A DNA stretch of 64,000 nucleotides from Bog-159 sp963785255. Lineage in GTDB: Bacteria > Acidobacteriota > Terriglobia > Bryobacterales > Bryobacteraceae. Each line of letters begins with the position of its first letter. Within the stretch, counting starts at the first letter, position 1. This document shows, piece after piece, positions 53,576 through 60,230 of this stretch. The position numbers and the translations under genes were made by a program. Below the pieces are notes generated by a model. The model was not told the origin of the DNA. It was given only the letters and a program-made list of their open reading frames with translations, and did not search any database. The stretch is taken from contig CAWAUR010000009.1 of NCBI GenBank assembly GCA_963785255.1, positions 186,001 to 250,000 on the forward strand, in the 5' to 3' direction.

Positions 53576-54334
53576 TTGCGACTCCTGGCTATCCTCTTCG
53601 CCACGGCTCTGGCGGCATGCGCACAGGGCAATTACGAAATCCAAGTCTACGGCTCCGACCTGGTGCCGCCCCACAACACCATGTTCGAGCTGCATTCCAA
53701 TTTCACATTCGAAGGAAGCAAGACCATCATCGACGGCATGCTGCCCACCGAACACCAGTGGCACGAGACGCTGGAGATCACGCACGGCTGGAACGATTGG
53801 TTCGAAACGGGCTTGTATCAGTTCACGAACCATCAGCCGGATGGAGGCTGGATGTGGGTGGGCACGCATATCCGGCCGCGCGTGGCCGTGCCGGAACGGT
53901 ATCATCTGCCGGTGGGGCTGAGCTTATCGACCGAGATCGGATACCAGCGCGCCTTCATCTCCGCCGACACTTGGACTTGGGAAATCCGCCCCATCATCGA
54001 TAAGAAGATGGGCCGCTGGTATAGCGCGTTCAATCCCGCGCTGGAGCGCGCGCTGCATGGTCCGGATACGCGGCGCGGAGTGGAATTCTCGCCCAACTTC
54101 AAGGTCAGTTACGATTTCACTCCCAAGATCGCCGGCGGGCTCGAATATTATGGGTCGTGGGGGCCGGTCACCGGGTTCGATCCCCTGCCCTACCAGCAGC
54201 AGGACATCTTCCCGGCCATCGATTTGAATCTAAATCCGAAGTGGGAGTTCAATTTCGGCGTGGGCGTGGGAGTCACGCGCGGCACCGATCATCTGCTGGT
54301 GAAGATGATTCTGGGCTATCGCCTCAGCCATTAG
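53576..54334 (+). CDS. outer-membrane beta-barrel-like protein with TTG start
   Basis: A 252-residue protein. The only possible start after the in-frame TGA at 53570 is TTG 53576. It opens a signal peptide (RLLAILFATALAACAQGNYE), and the diverged duplicate at 52532 keeps the same TTG. The rest alternates aromatic and polar residues as in beta-barrels (LSLSTEIGYQRAFISADTW, FNFGVGVGVTRGTDHLLVKM) and ends in GYRLSH, a terminal strand. Transport or structural role unknown. Its 5' end and the DUF4034-like gene have both been duplicated nearby, suggesting they were neighbours. Confidence 0.7.
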   Translation: MRLLAILFATALAACAQGNYEIQVYGSDLVPPHNTMFELHSNFTFEGSKTIIDGMLPTEHQWHETLEITHGWNDWFETGLYQFTNHQPDGGWMWVGTHIRPRVAVPERYHLPVGLSLSTEIGYQRAFISADTWTWEIRPIIDKKMGRWYSAFNPALERALHGPDTRRGVEFSPNFKVSYDFTPKIAGGLEYYGSWGPVTGFDPLPYQQQDIFPAIDLNLNPKWEFNFGVGVGVTRGTDHLLVKMILGYRLSH

Positions 54335-54959
54335 GCTTCTGCCCGACGACCACCACGGTATCGAACACCTGCCATTGGTCGCGATGCTCCACTCGCAGCA
54401 CGTCGAATCCAGCGCGGCCCATGAGGTCCGCAAACTCGTGCGGTTCGTAGAGCCGGAAGCCCTGCCAATCGTGGGTGAGCGGCCGCAGGCTGTCGGGAGA
54501 ACGGAAGCCGGCCGCCAGGCGTCCGCCGCGCTTCATCACGCGCGCCACCTCGCGCAGGCTCGAGACCAGGTGCGGCCAATAGTACAGGCTGTTGACGGTG
54601 AGCACCCGGTGGAACGTGGCGGGCCGGAAAGGAAGCTTGGCTACGTCGCCCCACTTCACGGAAACGCGCGTGTCCAGGCCCTTACCGTGCACCATGCGGG
54701 CGGCCGCATCCACCATCTCGCGGGAATAATCCACGCCCACGATGCGCGCGCCGGGGGCTTTGGTTGCCAGCGTGACCAGCGACAGGCCACCGCCGAATCC
54801 GATATCGAGCACGCTTTCGCGCGGGTGGGGATCGAGCAACTCGACGGCCGCGTTCACCAGGCGGGTGTTGGAAAGGTTCAGGATCGGCCCCATGAACAAT
54901 GCGCCGAACAGACCGGAGGGTTTGCCGAATTGGGTGCGGAGGAAATTATCGACGTACAT
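54324..54959 (-). CDS. class I SAM-dependent methyltransferase
   Basis: A 211-residue protein. Motif I VLDIGFGGGLSLVTLATKA near residue 50, post-I VGVDYSREMV, then VNSLYYWPHL and MKRGGRLAAGFRS. The N-terminal 40 residues (GLFGALFMGPILNLSN) are typical of UbiE/Methyltransf_11 members that act on lipophilic substrates. It converges with the preceding gene, with an 11-nt overlap. Confidence 0.87.
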   Translation of the reverse strand: MYVDNFLRTQFGKPSGLFGALFMGPILNLSNTRLVNAAVELLDPHPRESVLDIGFGGGLSLVTLATKAPGARIVGVDYSREMVDAAARMVHGKGLDTRVSVKWGDVAKLPFRPATFHRVLTVNSLYYWPHLVSSLREVARVMKRGGRLAAGFRSPDSLRPLTHDWQGFRLYEPHEFADLMGRAGFDVLRVEHRDQWQVFDTVVVVGQKPNG

Positions 54960-55015
54960 GGCTGCTACTCCTATTTATGATAATAGGATATTGTCGTCTT
55001 GTTCGCGATAGAGTT

Positions 55016-55125
55016 TTATCTGCGTTCATCTGCGTTCATCTGCGGCCAATATGGGTTTGGTGCTTCGCGCGGTGCCGGAGGAAAACCGTAATTGGCCGCA
55101 GATGAACGCAGATGAACGCGGATAA
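55016..55125. repeat. repeat family C: 35-nt inverted repeat
   Basis: The left arm contains CTGCGTTCATCTGCGTTCAT, then CTGCGGCCAAT. The right arm, ATTGGCCGCAGATGAACGCA then GATGAACGCGGATAA, is its reverse complement with only one or two mismatches. The loop is about 40 nt. GATGAACGC is itself repeated within each arm. I recall this motif as a dispersed repeat of many soil bacteria. Repeat B2 follows 8 nt later. Confidence 0.88.
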
Positions 55126-55133
55126 GAGAAGTT

Positions 55134-55174
55134 GGCGGCCTACGAGGCCGCCGCAGGCAGAGTGCCTGCCCCAC
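55134..55174 (+). repeat. repeat family B, copy 2
   Basis: GGCGGCCT-ACG-AGGCCGCC, then GCAGGCA-GAG-TGCCTGC and CCCAC; 22 nt upstream of the ATG at 55197. The second loop reads GAG instead of GGG. Confidence 0.9.
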
Positions 55175-55196
55175 ACGGTATATAATAGGAGGCGGC

Positions 55197-55769
55197 ATGG
55201 CGGCGGGAAACACGTTGCTCGATTCGTTACTGAAGCGCATCGAACCCGTGCGCGCGCGCGTCGAGCTGTTCATTTCCGGCCGGGCCCCCGACGATCCGCT
55301 GTACCTGACGAATCGCAGTTGGCAGCAGAAAGCCCGGGTGGCCGCGGTGATCGCCGTGCCGGTGCTGTTGCTGGCGATTTTGTTTACCGCCGCCGCCACC
55401 GATCTGTTCCGCTTTCACAAGATAGATCCCTTTGAACATCCTCTGACGGAAGTCCAGGCGCCCGCGGCAGTGACTCTCAAGCACGTGCCCGATCCCGTCT
55501 TGTCGCGCACCGACCTGGAGGTAGTCAATATCCGGATCACTAAGGACGCCCGTCAGCCGGTGGTGACCGGAACGGTCCGCAACAACACCGATCAGAAGGT
55601 GGATTCCGCGGAGGTGAGTTACTATCTCGCCGATACAGAGGGCAGTTTGGTGGGCACCGACACGACCGATGTGGCCAACGTGTCGGCGCACGGCAGCGTG
55701 ACGTTTCGCATGCCGTTGAAAGTGGCGAACGCGCAGTATGTGATCGTGCGCGACGTGCATCCGGAATAA
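55197..55769 (+). CDS. membrane-anchored FxLYD-like protein
   Basis: A 190-residue protein with AGGAGGC before the ATG. A cytoplasmic N-terminus of 50 residues, one membrane helix (VAAVIAVPVLLLAILFTAAA), then an exported beta-sandwich: VTGTVRNNTDQKVDSAEVSY and SAHGSVTFRMPLKVA resemble the FxLYD fold (GxVxNxTxxxVxxVxVxF). Role unknown, possibly cell-envelope. Its TAA overlaps the next ATG (TAATG), so the two genes are co-translated. Confidence 0.75.
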   Translation: MAAGNTLLDSLLKRIEPVRARVELFISGRAPDDPLYLTNRSWQQKARVAAVIAVPVLLLAILFTAAATDLFRFHKIDPFEHPLTEVQAPAAVTLKHVPDPVLSRTDLEVVNIRITKDARQPVVTGTVRNNTDQKVDSAEVSYYLADTEGSLVGTDTTDVANVSAHGSVTFRMPLKVANAQYVIVRDVHPE

Positions 55770-56293
55770 TGGAGCGTCTGCCCTTTCAGGTTACACGGGC
55801 CGCCGCGGCTTACGAGAATATCAAGACGTTACCGGTGGCGATCCTGCTGGACAATGTCCGCAGCATGTATAACGTGGGAGCGTTCTTTCGCACTGCCGAT
55901 GCGGCCGGTGTGGAGAAGTTGTATCTGTGCGGCATCACCAGCCATCCGCCGAAGAAAGCCATCGGTAAGACGGCCCTGGGCGCGGAGGATCGCGTGCCTT
56001 GGGAGCACGCCTGGGATGCGCTGGCGCCCATCGAAACGCTGCGCGCGCGGGGCTATGAACTGGCCGCGGTCGAGACCAGCGTGCACGCCGTGGATTTATT
56101 CGATTGGAAGCCACGCTTTCCCGTTTGCCTGATTTTCGGGCACGAAGTGGATGGCATCCGGCCGGAGATCGCGGGGCGCTCGGATACGCATGTGCGTATT
56201 CCGATGCTGGGAATCAAGCATTCGCTGAACGTGGCGACGGCGGGCGGGGTGGTGGTTTATGAGTTGTTGCGGAAGTACCGGGAGTTACTATAG
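55769..56293 (+). CDS. TrmH/SpoU-family RNA 2'-O-methyltransferase
   Basis: A 174-residue SPOUT enzyme without the N-terminal RNA-binding domain. Motif 1 is LLDNVRSMYNVGAFFRTADA near residue 28, motif 2 CLIFGHEVDGI near residue 120, and motif 3 IPMLGIKHSLNVATAGGVVV near 150, the knotted SAM-binding tail. It probably methylates a tRNA or rRNA ribose. It overlaps the upstream gene by 1 nt and the opposing small gene's end by 6 nt. Confidence 0.9.
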   Translation: MERLPFQVTRAAAAYENIKTLPVAILLDNVRSMYNVGAFFRTADAAGVEKLYLCGITSHPPKKAIGKTALGAEDRVPWEHAWDALAPIETLRARGYELAAVETSVHAVDLFDWKPRFPVCLIFGHEVDGIRPEIAGRSDTHVRIPMLGIKHSLNVATAGGVVVYELLRKYRELL

Positions 56294-56467
56294 TTTCTTT
56301 GCCCGGTAAGCGGCGATGAACTGCTCGGGGTCCTGCATCTCGGTTTCAACACGAAGCGTGCCAGTCACGAGGTATAGAATCGCTAGTGGAATCCCGATCA
56401 CGGTAAGACAGAGCAGAGTAAATACGAACCAGTTACCCATAAACTCATTCCGAATGACTTTCGACAT
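56288..56467 (-). CDS. small single-pass membrane protein
   Basis: A 59-residue protein from ATG 56467, with GAGG 9 nt upstream. It has one membrane helix (NWFVFTLLCLTVIGIPLAIL) and a charged C-terminus (VETEMQDPEQFIAAYRAKKL). Not recognised. The earlier in-frame start at 56608 would reach into the higBA promoter and is rejected. Confidence 0.55.
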   Translation of the reverse strand: MSKVIRNEFMGNWFVFTLLCLTVIGIPLAILYLVTGTLRVETEMQDPEQFIAAYRAKKL

Positions 56468-56551
56468 AGGTTGGCGCCTCGCTTTCTCGATCAATCCTAG
56501 CATGAGGGGGGTCGAGAAGCTGAATTTGCGCGGCATGGTGGTCCGCATCGG

Positions 56552-56586
56552 TTGACAACTGTACCGGTACAAGGTACGGTATACTA
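56552..56586 (+). promoter_or_regulatory. higBA promoter and palindromic operator
   Basis: TTGACA at 56552-56557 could be a -35 box, with TACGGT at 56575 after 17 nt, or TATACT at 56580 from another -35. TGTACCGGTACA at 56560-56571 is a perfect 12-nt palindrome and is followed by a related GGTACGGTATAC. This is a good candidate for the antitoxin binding site that gives autoregulation. Confidence 0.6.
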
Positions 56587-56587
56587 G

Positions 56588-56866
56588 GTGATTAGAACGT
56601 TCCGCCATCGTGGCCTGAAGCGGTTATTCGAGGAAGGAGATCCCAGCAAGGTGCGCGCTGACCAGGCCAAAAGGATTGCCGACATTCTCGCGCACCTGGA
56701 TCGGGCGGATCATCCATCCGATCTGGATCTGCCGGGTTACCGGCTCCATCCTTTGAAGGGTGACCTGAAAGGCGCTTGGAGTGTTACATTGTCCGGCAAC
56801 TGGCGGGTGACATTCCGTTTCGAAAACGGCGACGCAATCGATGTAGATTTGGTGGACTACCACTAG
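56588..56866 (+). CDS. higB: HigB-type toxin (RelE/ParE superfamily)
   Basis: A 92-residue protein starting with GTG 56588. The family text is complete: MIRTFRHRGLKRLFEEGD, LHPLKGDLKGAWSVTLSGNW, RVTFRFENGDAIDVDLVDYH. Host-inhibition HigB toxins are ribosome-dependent mRNA nucleases. The antitoxin gene follows 15 nt later, the toxin-first order characteristic of hig. Confidence 0.93.
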   Translation: MIRTFRHRGLKRLFEEGDPSKVRADQAKRIADILAHLDRADHPSDLDLPGYRLHPLKGDLKGAWSVTLSGNWRVTFRFENGDAIDVDLVDYH

Positions 56867-56881
56867 GAAGGAAGACCAGAG

Positions 56882-57178
56882 ATGCCCATGAAAAACCCTC
56901 CACACCCCGGCCATTCCATTAAGGACGCGTGCCTCGACGCGCTGAATCTCACGGTCACCGACGGGGCCAAGCTCTTGGGGGTGGCCCGCCACACCCTATC
57001 GCGCGTCATCAATGGACAAGCCGGGATTTCTCCGGAAATGGCTATCAGGCTGGAAAAAGCAGGCTGGTCGAACGCAGATCACTGGATGCGTGTTCAAGCA
57101 GCGTACGATCTGGCGCAGGCGCGGCGGCACGAAGACGAAATCAAAGTCACACGTTATGATGCTCTGCCGATGAGGTAG
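56882..57178 (+). CDS. higA: HigA-type antitoxin (XRE family)
   Basis: A 98-residue protein preceded by GGAAGG. The helix-turn-helix occupies about 20-75 (AKLLGVARHTLSRVINGQAG, then ISPEMAIRLEKAGWSNADHW, the HigA signature). It binds HigB and represses the operon through the operator at about 56560. ATG 56882 is favoured; a second ATG lies two codons later. Confidence 0.94.
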   Translation: MPMKNPPHPGHSIKDACLDALNLTVTDGAKLLGVARHTLSRVINGQAGISPEMAIRLEKAGWSNADHWMRVQAAYDLAQARRHEDEIKVTRYDALPMR

Positions 57179-57221
57179 GACCGCGGTTCGGCGGCGCTGG
57201 TTCCGCGTCCCTGGAGAAGAT

Positions 57222-57506
57222 ATGCTAAAAGACATTGTTGCGGCAAACTCGCTCGGCGGCCACCGGCTGCACCTTCGGTTTGAGGACGGCGTGGAGGGGA
57301 CCATCGATCTTGCGCCGGTGCTTAGCTTTCGGGGAGTATTCGAGCCGCTGAGGGACCCCGCCTACTTCGCGCAGGTTCGGGTTGACCCGGCCCTGGGCAC
57401 CGTGACTTGGCCTAACGGAGCCGACCTCGATCCTGATGTCCTTTACTCTCGCATCACCGGCACGCCGGTGTTGGAGGAGCCGGACGCCGCCGCGATCCGC
57501 CGGTAA
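57222..57506 (+). CDS. DUF2442 protein
   Basis: A 94-residue protein with GGAGAAGAT before the ATG. The small beta-domain has LHLRFEDGVEGTIDLAPVLS, then FAQVRVDPALGTVTWPNGAD and LDPDVLY, the DUF2442 pattern (RVxFxDGxxxxVDL and TIxWPNGxDLxPExLY). Often paired with DUF4160 or found beside toxin-antitoxin genes, as here, but no DUF4160 partner is present. Confidence 0.85.
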   Translation: MLKDIVAANSLGGHRLHLRFEDGVEGTIDLAPVLSFRGVFEPLRDPAYFAQVRVDPALGTVTWPNGADLDPDVLYSRITGTPVLEEPDAAAIRR

Positions 57507-57600
57507 GATGAGCCCGGCAAACTCCGCAGTCAGTTGCCCTTCTATTTAAAGGCGCCATCAATGACGGCGCCACGCCTATGTGTTGAGAGATGCTCCATCA

Positions 57601-57732
57601 GTGAATCCTCGGGACGAGATCGAACGAAAACGCCGCGACATTGCAGAGGTGGTTGGCGAGGACCCGGCGACGGAGTACGTTTTTCCGGTCGGTTTCCATG
57701 AGGAGTCTTCAGGGCTGATTCCCGAGCCTTAG
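57601..57732 (+). CDS. very small charged ORF, doubtful
   Basis: GTG 57601 to TAG 57732 encodes 43 residues: NPRDEIERKRRDIAEVVGED and so on. Composition is protein-like, but there is no recognised family and no strong ribosome site. Could be the end of a lost gene. Confidence 0.25.
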   Translation: MNPRDEIERKRRDIAEVVGEDPATEYVFPVGFHEESSGLIPEP

Positions 57733-57743
57733 TAGTTCCCGCA

Positions 57744-57784
57744 GGCGGCCTACGAGGCCGCCGCAGGCAGGGTGCCTGCCCCAC
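57744..57784 (+). repeat. repeat family B, copy 3
   Basis: GGCGGCCT-ACG-AGGCCGCC, then GCAGGCA-GGG-TGCCTGC and CCCAC; 55 nt upstream of the ATG at 57840. Confidence 0.92.
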
Positions 57785-57839
57785 AGTGTTATCCTGGTTC
57801 TTAGCAACATCTTCCACCCGTCTGCTCGAAGGAGTTTCC

Positions 57840-59036
57840 ATGCAGTCTCGCCGGATTTTCATCGGCAAAGTGGCTAGTCTGGCCGGCGCTATCGCCGCGC
57901 CTGGCGTGTTGGGCGCCAACGAACGCATCCGGCTCGGCATCATCGGGGCGGGCGACCGCGGCACGCAGATCATGCGCGAGGCGCTGGCCTGTCCGAACAC
58001 GGAGTTCGTGGGTGTTGCGGATGTCTATACCAAGCGCCTGGAAGACGCACGCGCGCTCGCGCCCAACGCCAAAACTTATCTTGATTACCGCCATCTGTTG
58101 GAAGATAAATCCATCGACGCCGTGCTTATCGCGACGCCGCAGCATCTGCATTGCGAGCACTTCGTGGCCGCGCTGGAGGCCGGCAAGCACGTCTATCAGG
58201 AAAAAACCATGGCGTTCAGCGTGGAGCATGCCAAGCGCATGCGCGCCGAGTATCGCCATGCGGGACGACGCACCGTGCAGATCGGCCACCAGGGGTGCTC
58301 GTCGGGCCAAGTTGCGGATGCAGTCAATTTCCTGAAGACCGGCGGTGTGGGCAAGATCACCGCCATTCACGCGCATATGTATCGCAACACGCCGCATGGC
58401 AAGCCGCAGTGGACGCGCCCGATTTTTCCGGATATGAACGAGGAGAATATCGTCTGGAAGTCGTTCCTGGGCGAAGCGCCGGCGCGCGAGTTCGATGCCA
58501 ACCGCTACGTCAACTGGCGCTTCTTTTGGGATTACTCGGGCGGCAACGTGTATGAGAACATGTGCCATCAGGCGGCCTTCTGGTACAAGGTGATGGGGCT
58601 GAAGATTCCGCATACGGCCAACATGACGGGCGGCATCTATCTGTGGAAAGACGGGCGCGAAGTGCCGGATACCATGAACGTGGCGCTGGAACATCACGAA
58701 GAGATTCTGTTTTCGTGGGATTCGTGCTTCGGCAACAATCAGCTCGGCAGCAGCGAAGACGTGCTGGGCACCGACGGCACCATTTCGAAGAACCAGCAGA
58801 TCCGCTATCTGCCGCAGAAGGTGAATCGCCCGGATGGCGCGGAGATGCTGGGTTCCACGCGCACCGCCCCAAACGCGCACATGCGGAATTTTTTGGATGC
58901 GATCCGCTCGGGACACGAGCCGAATTGCCCGTTTGAACTGGGCTTCCGCGTGTCGATTGCGTGCCGCATGGCGGTGGAGAGCTATCGGCTGCGACGGCCG
59001 GTTAGATGGGATAGCGTGCGGGAAGAGATCGTTTAA
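57840..59036 (+). CDS. Tat-exported Gfo/Idh/MocA-type oxidoreductase
   Basis: A 398-residue protein. GAAGGAG precedes ATG 57840, and a Tat signal follows (SRRIFIGKVASLAGAIAAPG). The Rossmann domain reads RLGIIGAGDRGTQIMREALA, and the family motif with catalytic Lys is EAGKHVYQEKTMAFSVEHA (EKP replaced by EKT). The C-terminal beta-sheet domain includes YSGGNVYENMCHQAAFWYKV with a conserved His. Such exported dehydrogenases are abundant in Bacteroidetes, Planctomycetes and acidobacteria and carry NAD(P) or act on sugars; the substrate is unknown. EKT instead of EKP is mildly unusual. Confidence 0.88.
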   Translation: MQSRRIFIGKVASLAGAIAAPGVLGANERIRLGIIGAGDRGTQIMREALACPNTEFVGVADVYTKRLEDARALAPNAKTYLDYRHLLEDKSIDAVLIATPQHLHCEHFVAALEAGKHVYQEKTMAFSVEHAKRMRAEYRHAGRRTVQIGHQGCSSGQVADAVNFLKTGGVGKITAIHAHMYRNTPHGKPQWTRPIFPDMNEENIVWKSFLGEAPAREFDANRYVNWRFFWDYSGGNVYENMCHQAAFWYKVMGLKIPHTANMTGGIYLWKDGREVPDTMNVALEHHEEILFSWDSCFGNNQLGSSEDVLGTDGTISKNQQIRYLPQKVNRPDGAEMLGSTRTAPNAHMRNFLDAIRSGHEPNCPFELGFRVSIACRMAVESYRLRRPVRWDSVREEIV

Positions 59037-59040
59037 AGCT

Positions 59041-59081
59041 GGCGGCCTACTAGGCCGCCGCAGGCTACGAGCCTGCCCCAC
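59041..59081 (+). repeat. repeat family B, copy 4
   Basis: GGCGGCCT-ACT-AGGCCGCC, then GCAGGC-TACGA-GCCTGC and CCCAC. It begins 5 nt after the oxidoreductase stop and ends 3 nt before the acyl-CoA dehydrogenase ATG. The second hairpin has a different loop and a shorter stem but still pairs. Confidence 0.92.
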
Positions 59082-59084
59082 ATT

Positions 59085-60230
59085 ATGGATTTTGAATACA
59101 CACCTGAACAGGCACAGTTACGGAAAGAAGTGCGGGAATTCGCCGAGGCGGAAATTGCGCCGCACGTGATGGAGTGGGATGAAGATCAGATCTTCCCCAT
59201 GGAGGTGGTCCGCAAACTGGGCAAGCTCGGCTACATGGGCTCCATCTTTCCCGAAGAGCTCGGCGGCGCGGGGCTGGGCTACATCGAATACAGCATCATC
59301 ATCGAGGAACTGTCGCGCGTGGATGGCTCGGTGGGGATCATCCTGGCCGCGCACACGTCGCTTTGCAGCAATCATATTTTCAAGATGGGCACCGACGAGC
59401 AGCGGCTACGCTACATTCCGAAACTGGCGTCGGGCGAATGGATTGGCTGCTGGTCGCTGACTGAGCCCGAAGCCGGTTCGGATGCGGCCGGCACGCGCAC
59501 GGCGGCGCATCTCGACGGGGAATGCTGGGTCATCGACGGCGCCAAGACGTTCACCACCAATGCGCACTACGCCAACGTGTGCGTGGCCATGGCGGTGACG
59601 GATCGTTCCGCCGCGCAGCACGGCATTTCGGCGTTTATTATCGACCAGGGTACGCCCGGCTTTCGTCCCGGCAAAAAGGAAAACAAGCTGGGATTGCGCG
59701 CCAGCGCCACCGGCGAAGTGATTTTCGAAAACTGCCGCGTGCCCAAGACGCAGTTGCTCGGCAAGCGCGGCGAGGGCTTCGTGGATAGCCTGAAGGTGCT
59801 GGATGGCGGGCGCATTTCCATTGCGGCGCTGGCCATCGGGATGGCGCAGGGCGCTTATGACGCCGCGCTGCGTTATTCGAAATTGCGGCGCCAGTTCAGC
59901 CGGCCGATCTCCGAATTTCAAGCCATCCAATATAAGCTCGTCGATATGGCCACCTCCATCGACGCCGCGCGCCTGCTCAATTACCGCGCCGCCGCGAAGC
60001 TCAATCGCGGCCAGCGCGTCACCAAGGAATCCGCCATGGCGAAGCTGTTCGCTTCCGAGGCCGCCGTGCGCGTGGCCGGCGAAGCGGTGCAGATCCACGG
60101 CGGCTACGGCTTCATCAAGGATTATCCGGTGGAGAAGTTCTACCGGGATGTGAAGCTGTGCACCATCGGGGAAGGCACCAGCGAAATCCAGCGGCTGGTG
60201 ATCGCGCGGCAACTGCTCCAAAGCCGATGA
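59085..60230 (+). CDS. acyl-CoA dehydrogenase
   Basis: A 381-residue flavoprotein of the short/medium-chain type. ACAD N-terminal helices lead to WSLTEPEAGSDAAGTRT (signature 1, FAD contacts), then NKLGLRASATGEVIFENCRV, and the C-terminal VQIHGGYGFIKDYPVEKFYR and TIGEGTSEIQRLVIARQLL; the catalytic Glu is in GEGTSE. No Shine-Dalgarno precedes the ATG, because repeat B4 occupies that position. Its TGA overlaps the MeaB ATG (ATGA). Confidence 0.93.
   Translation: MDFEYTPEQAQLRKEVREFAEAEIAPHVMEWDEDQIFPMEVVRKLGKLGYMGSIFPEELGGAGLGYIEYSIIIEELSRVDGSVGIILAAHTSLCSNHIFKMGTDEQRLRYIPKLASGEWIGCWSLTEPEAGSDAAGTRTAAHLDGECWVIDGAKTFTTNAHYANVCVAMAVTDRSAAQHGISAFIIDQGTPGFRPGKKENKLGLRASATGEVIFENCRVPKTQLLGKRGEGFVDSLKVLDGGRISIAALAIGMAQGAYDAALRYSKLRRQFSRPISEFQAIQYKLVDMATSIDAARLLNYRAAAKLNRGQRVTKESAMAKLFASEAAVRVAGEAVQIHGGYGFIKDYPVEKFYRDVKLCTIGEGTSEIQRLVIARQLLQSR

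Noticed and set aside
57801..59081. 426-residue minus-strand frame
   Set aside because: Antisense of the Gfo/Idh/MocA gene, whose Tat signal, Rossmann motif and ribosome site are clear.
48509..59081. Family B units as a CRISPR array
   Set aside because: Units are scattered over 10 kb, not regularly spaced, have no spacers, and no cas gene is present.
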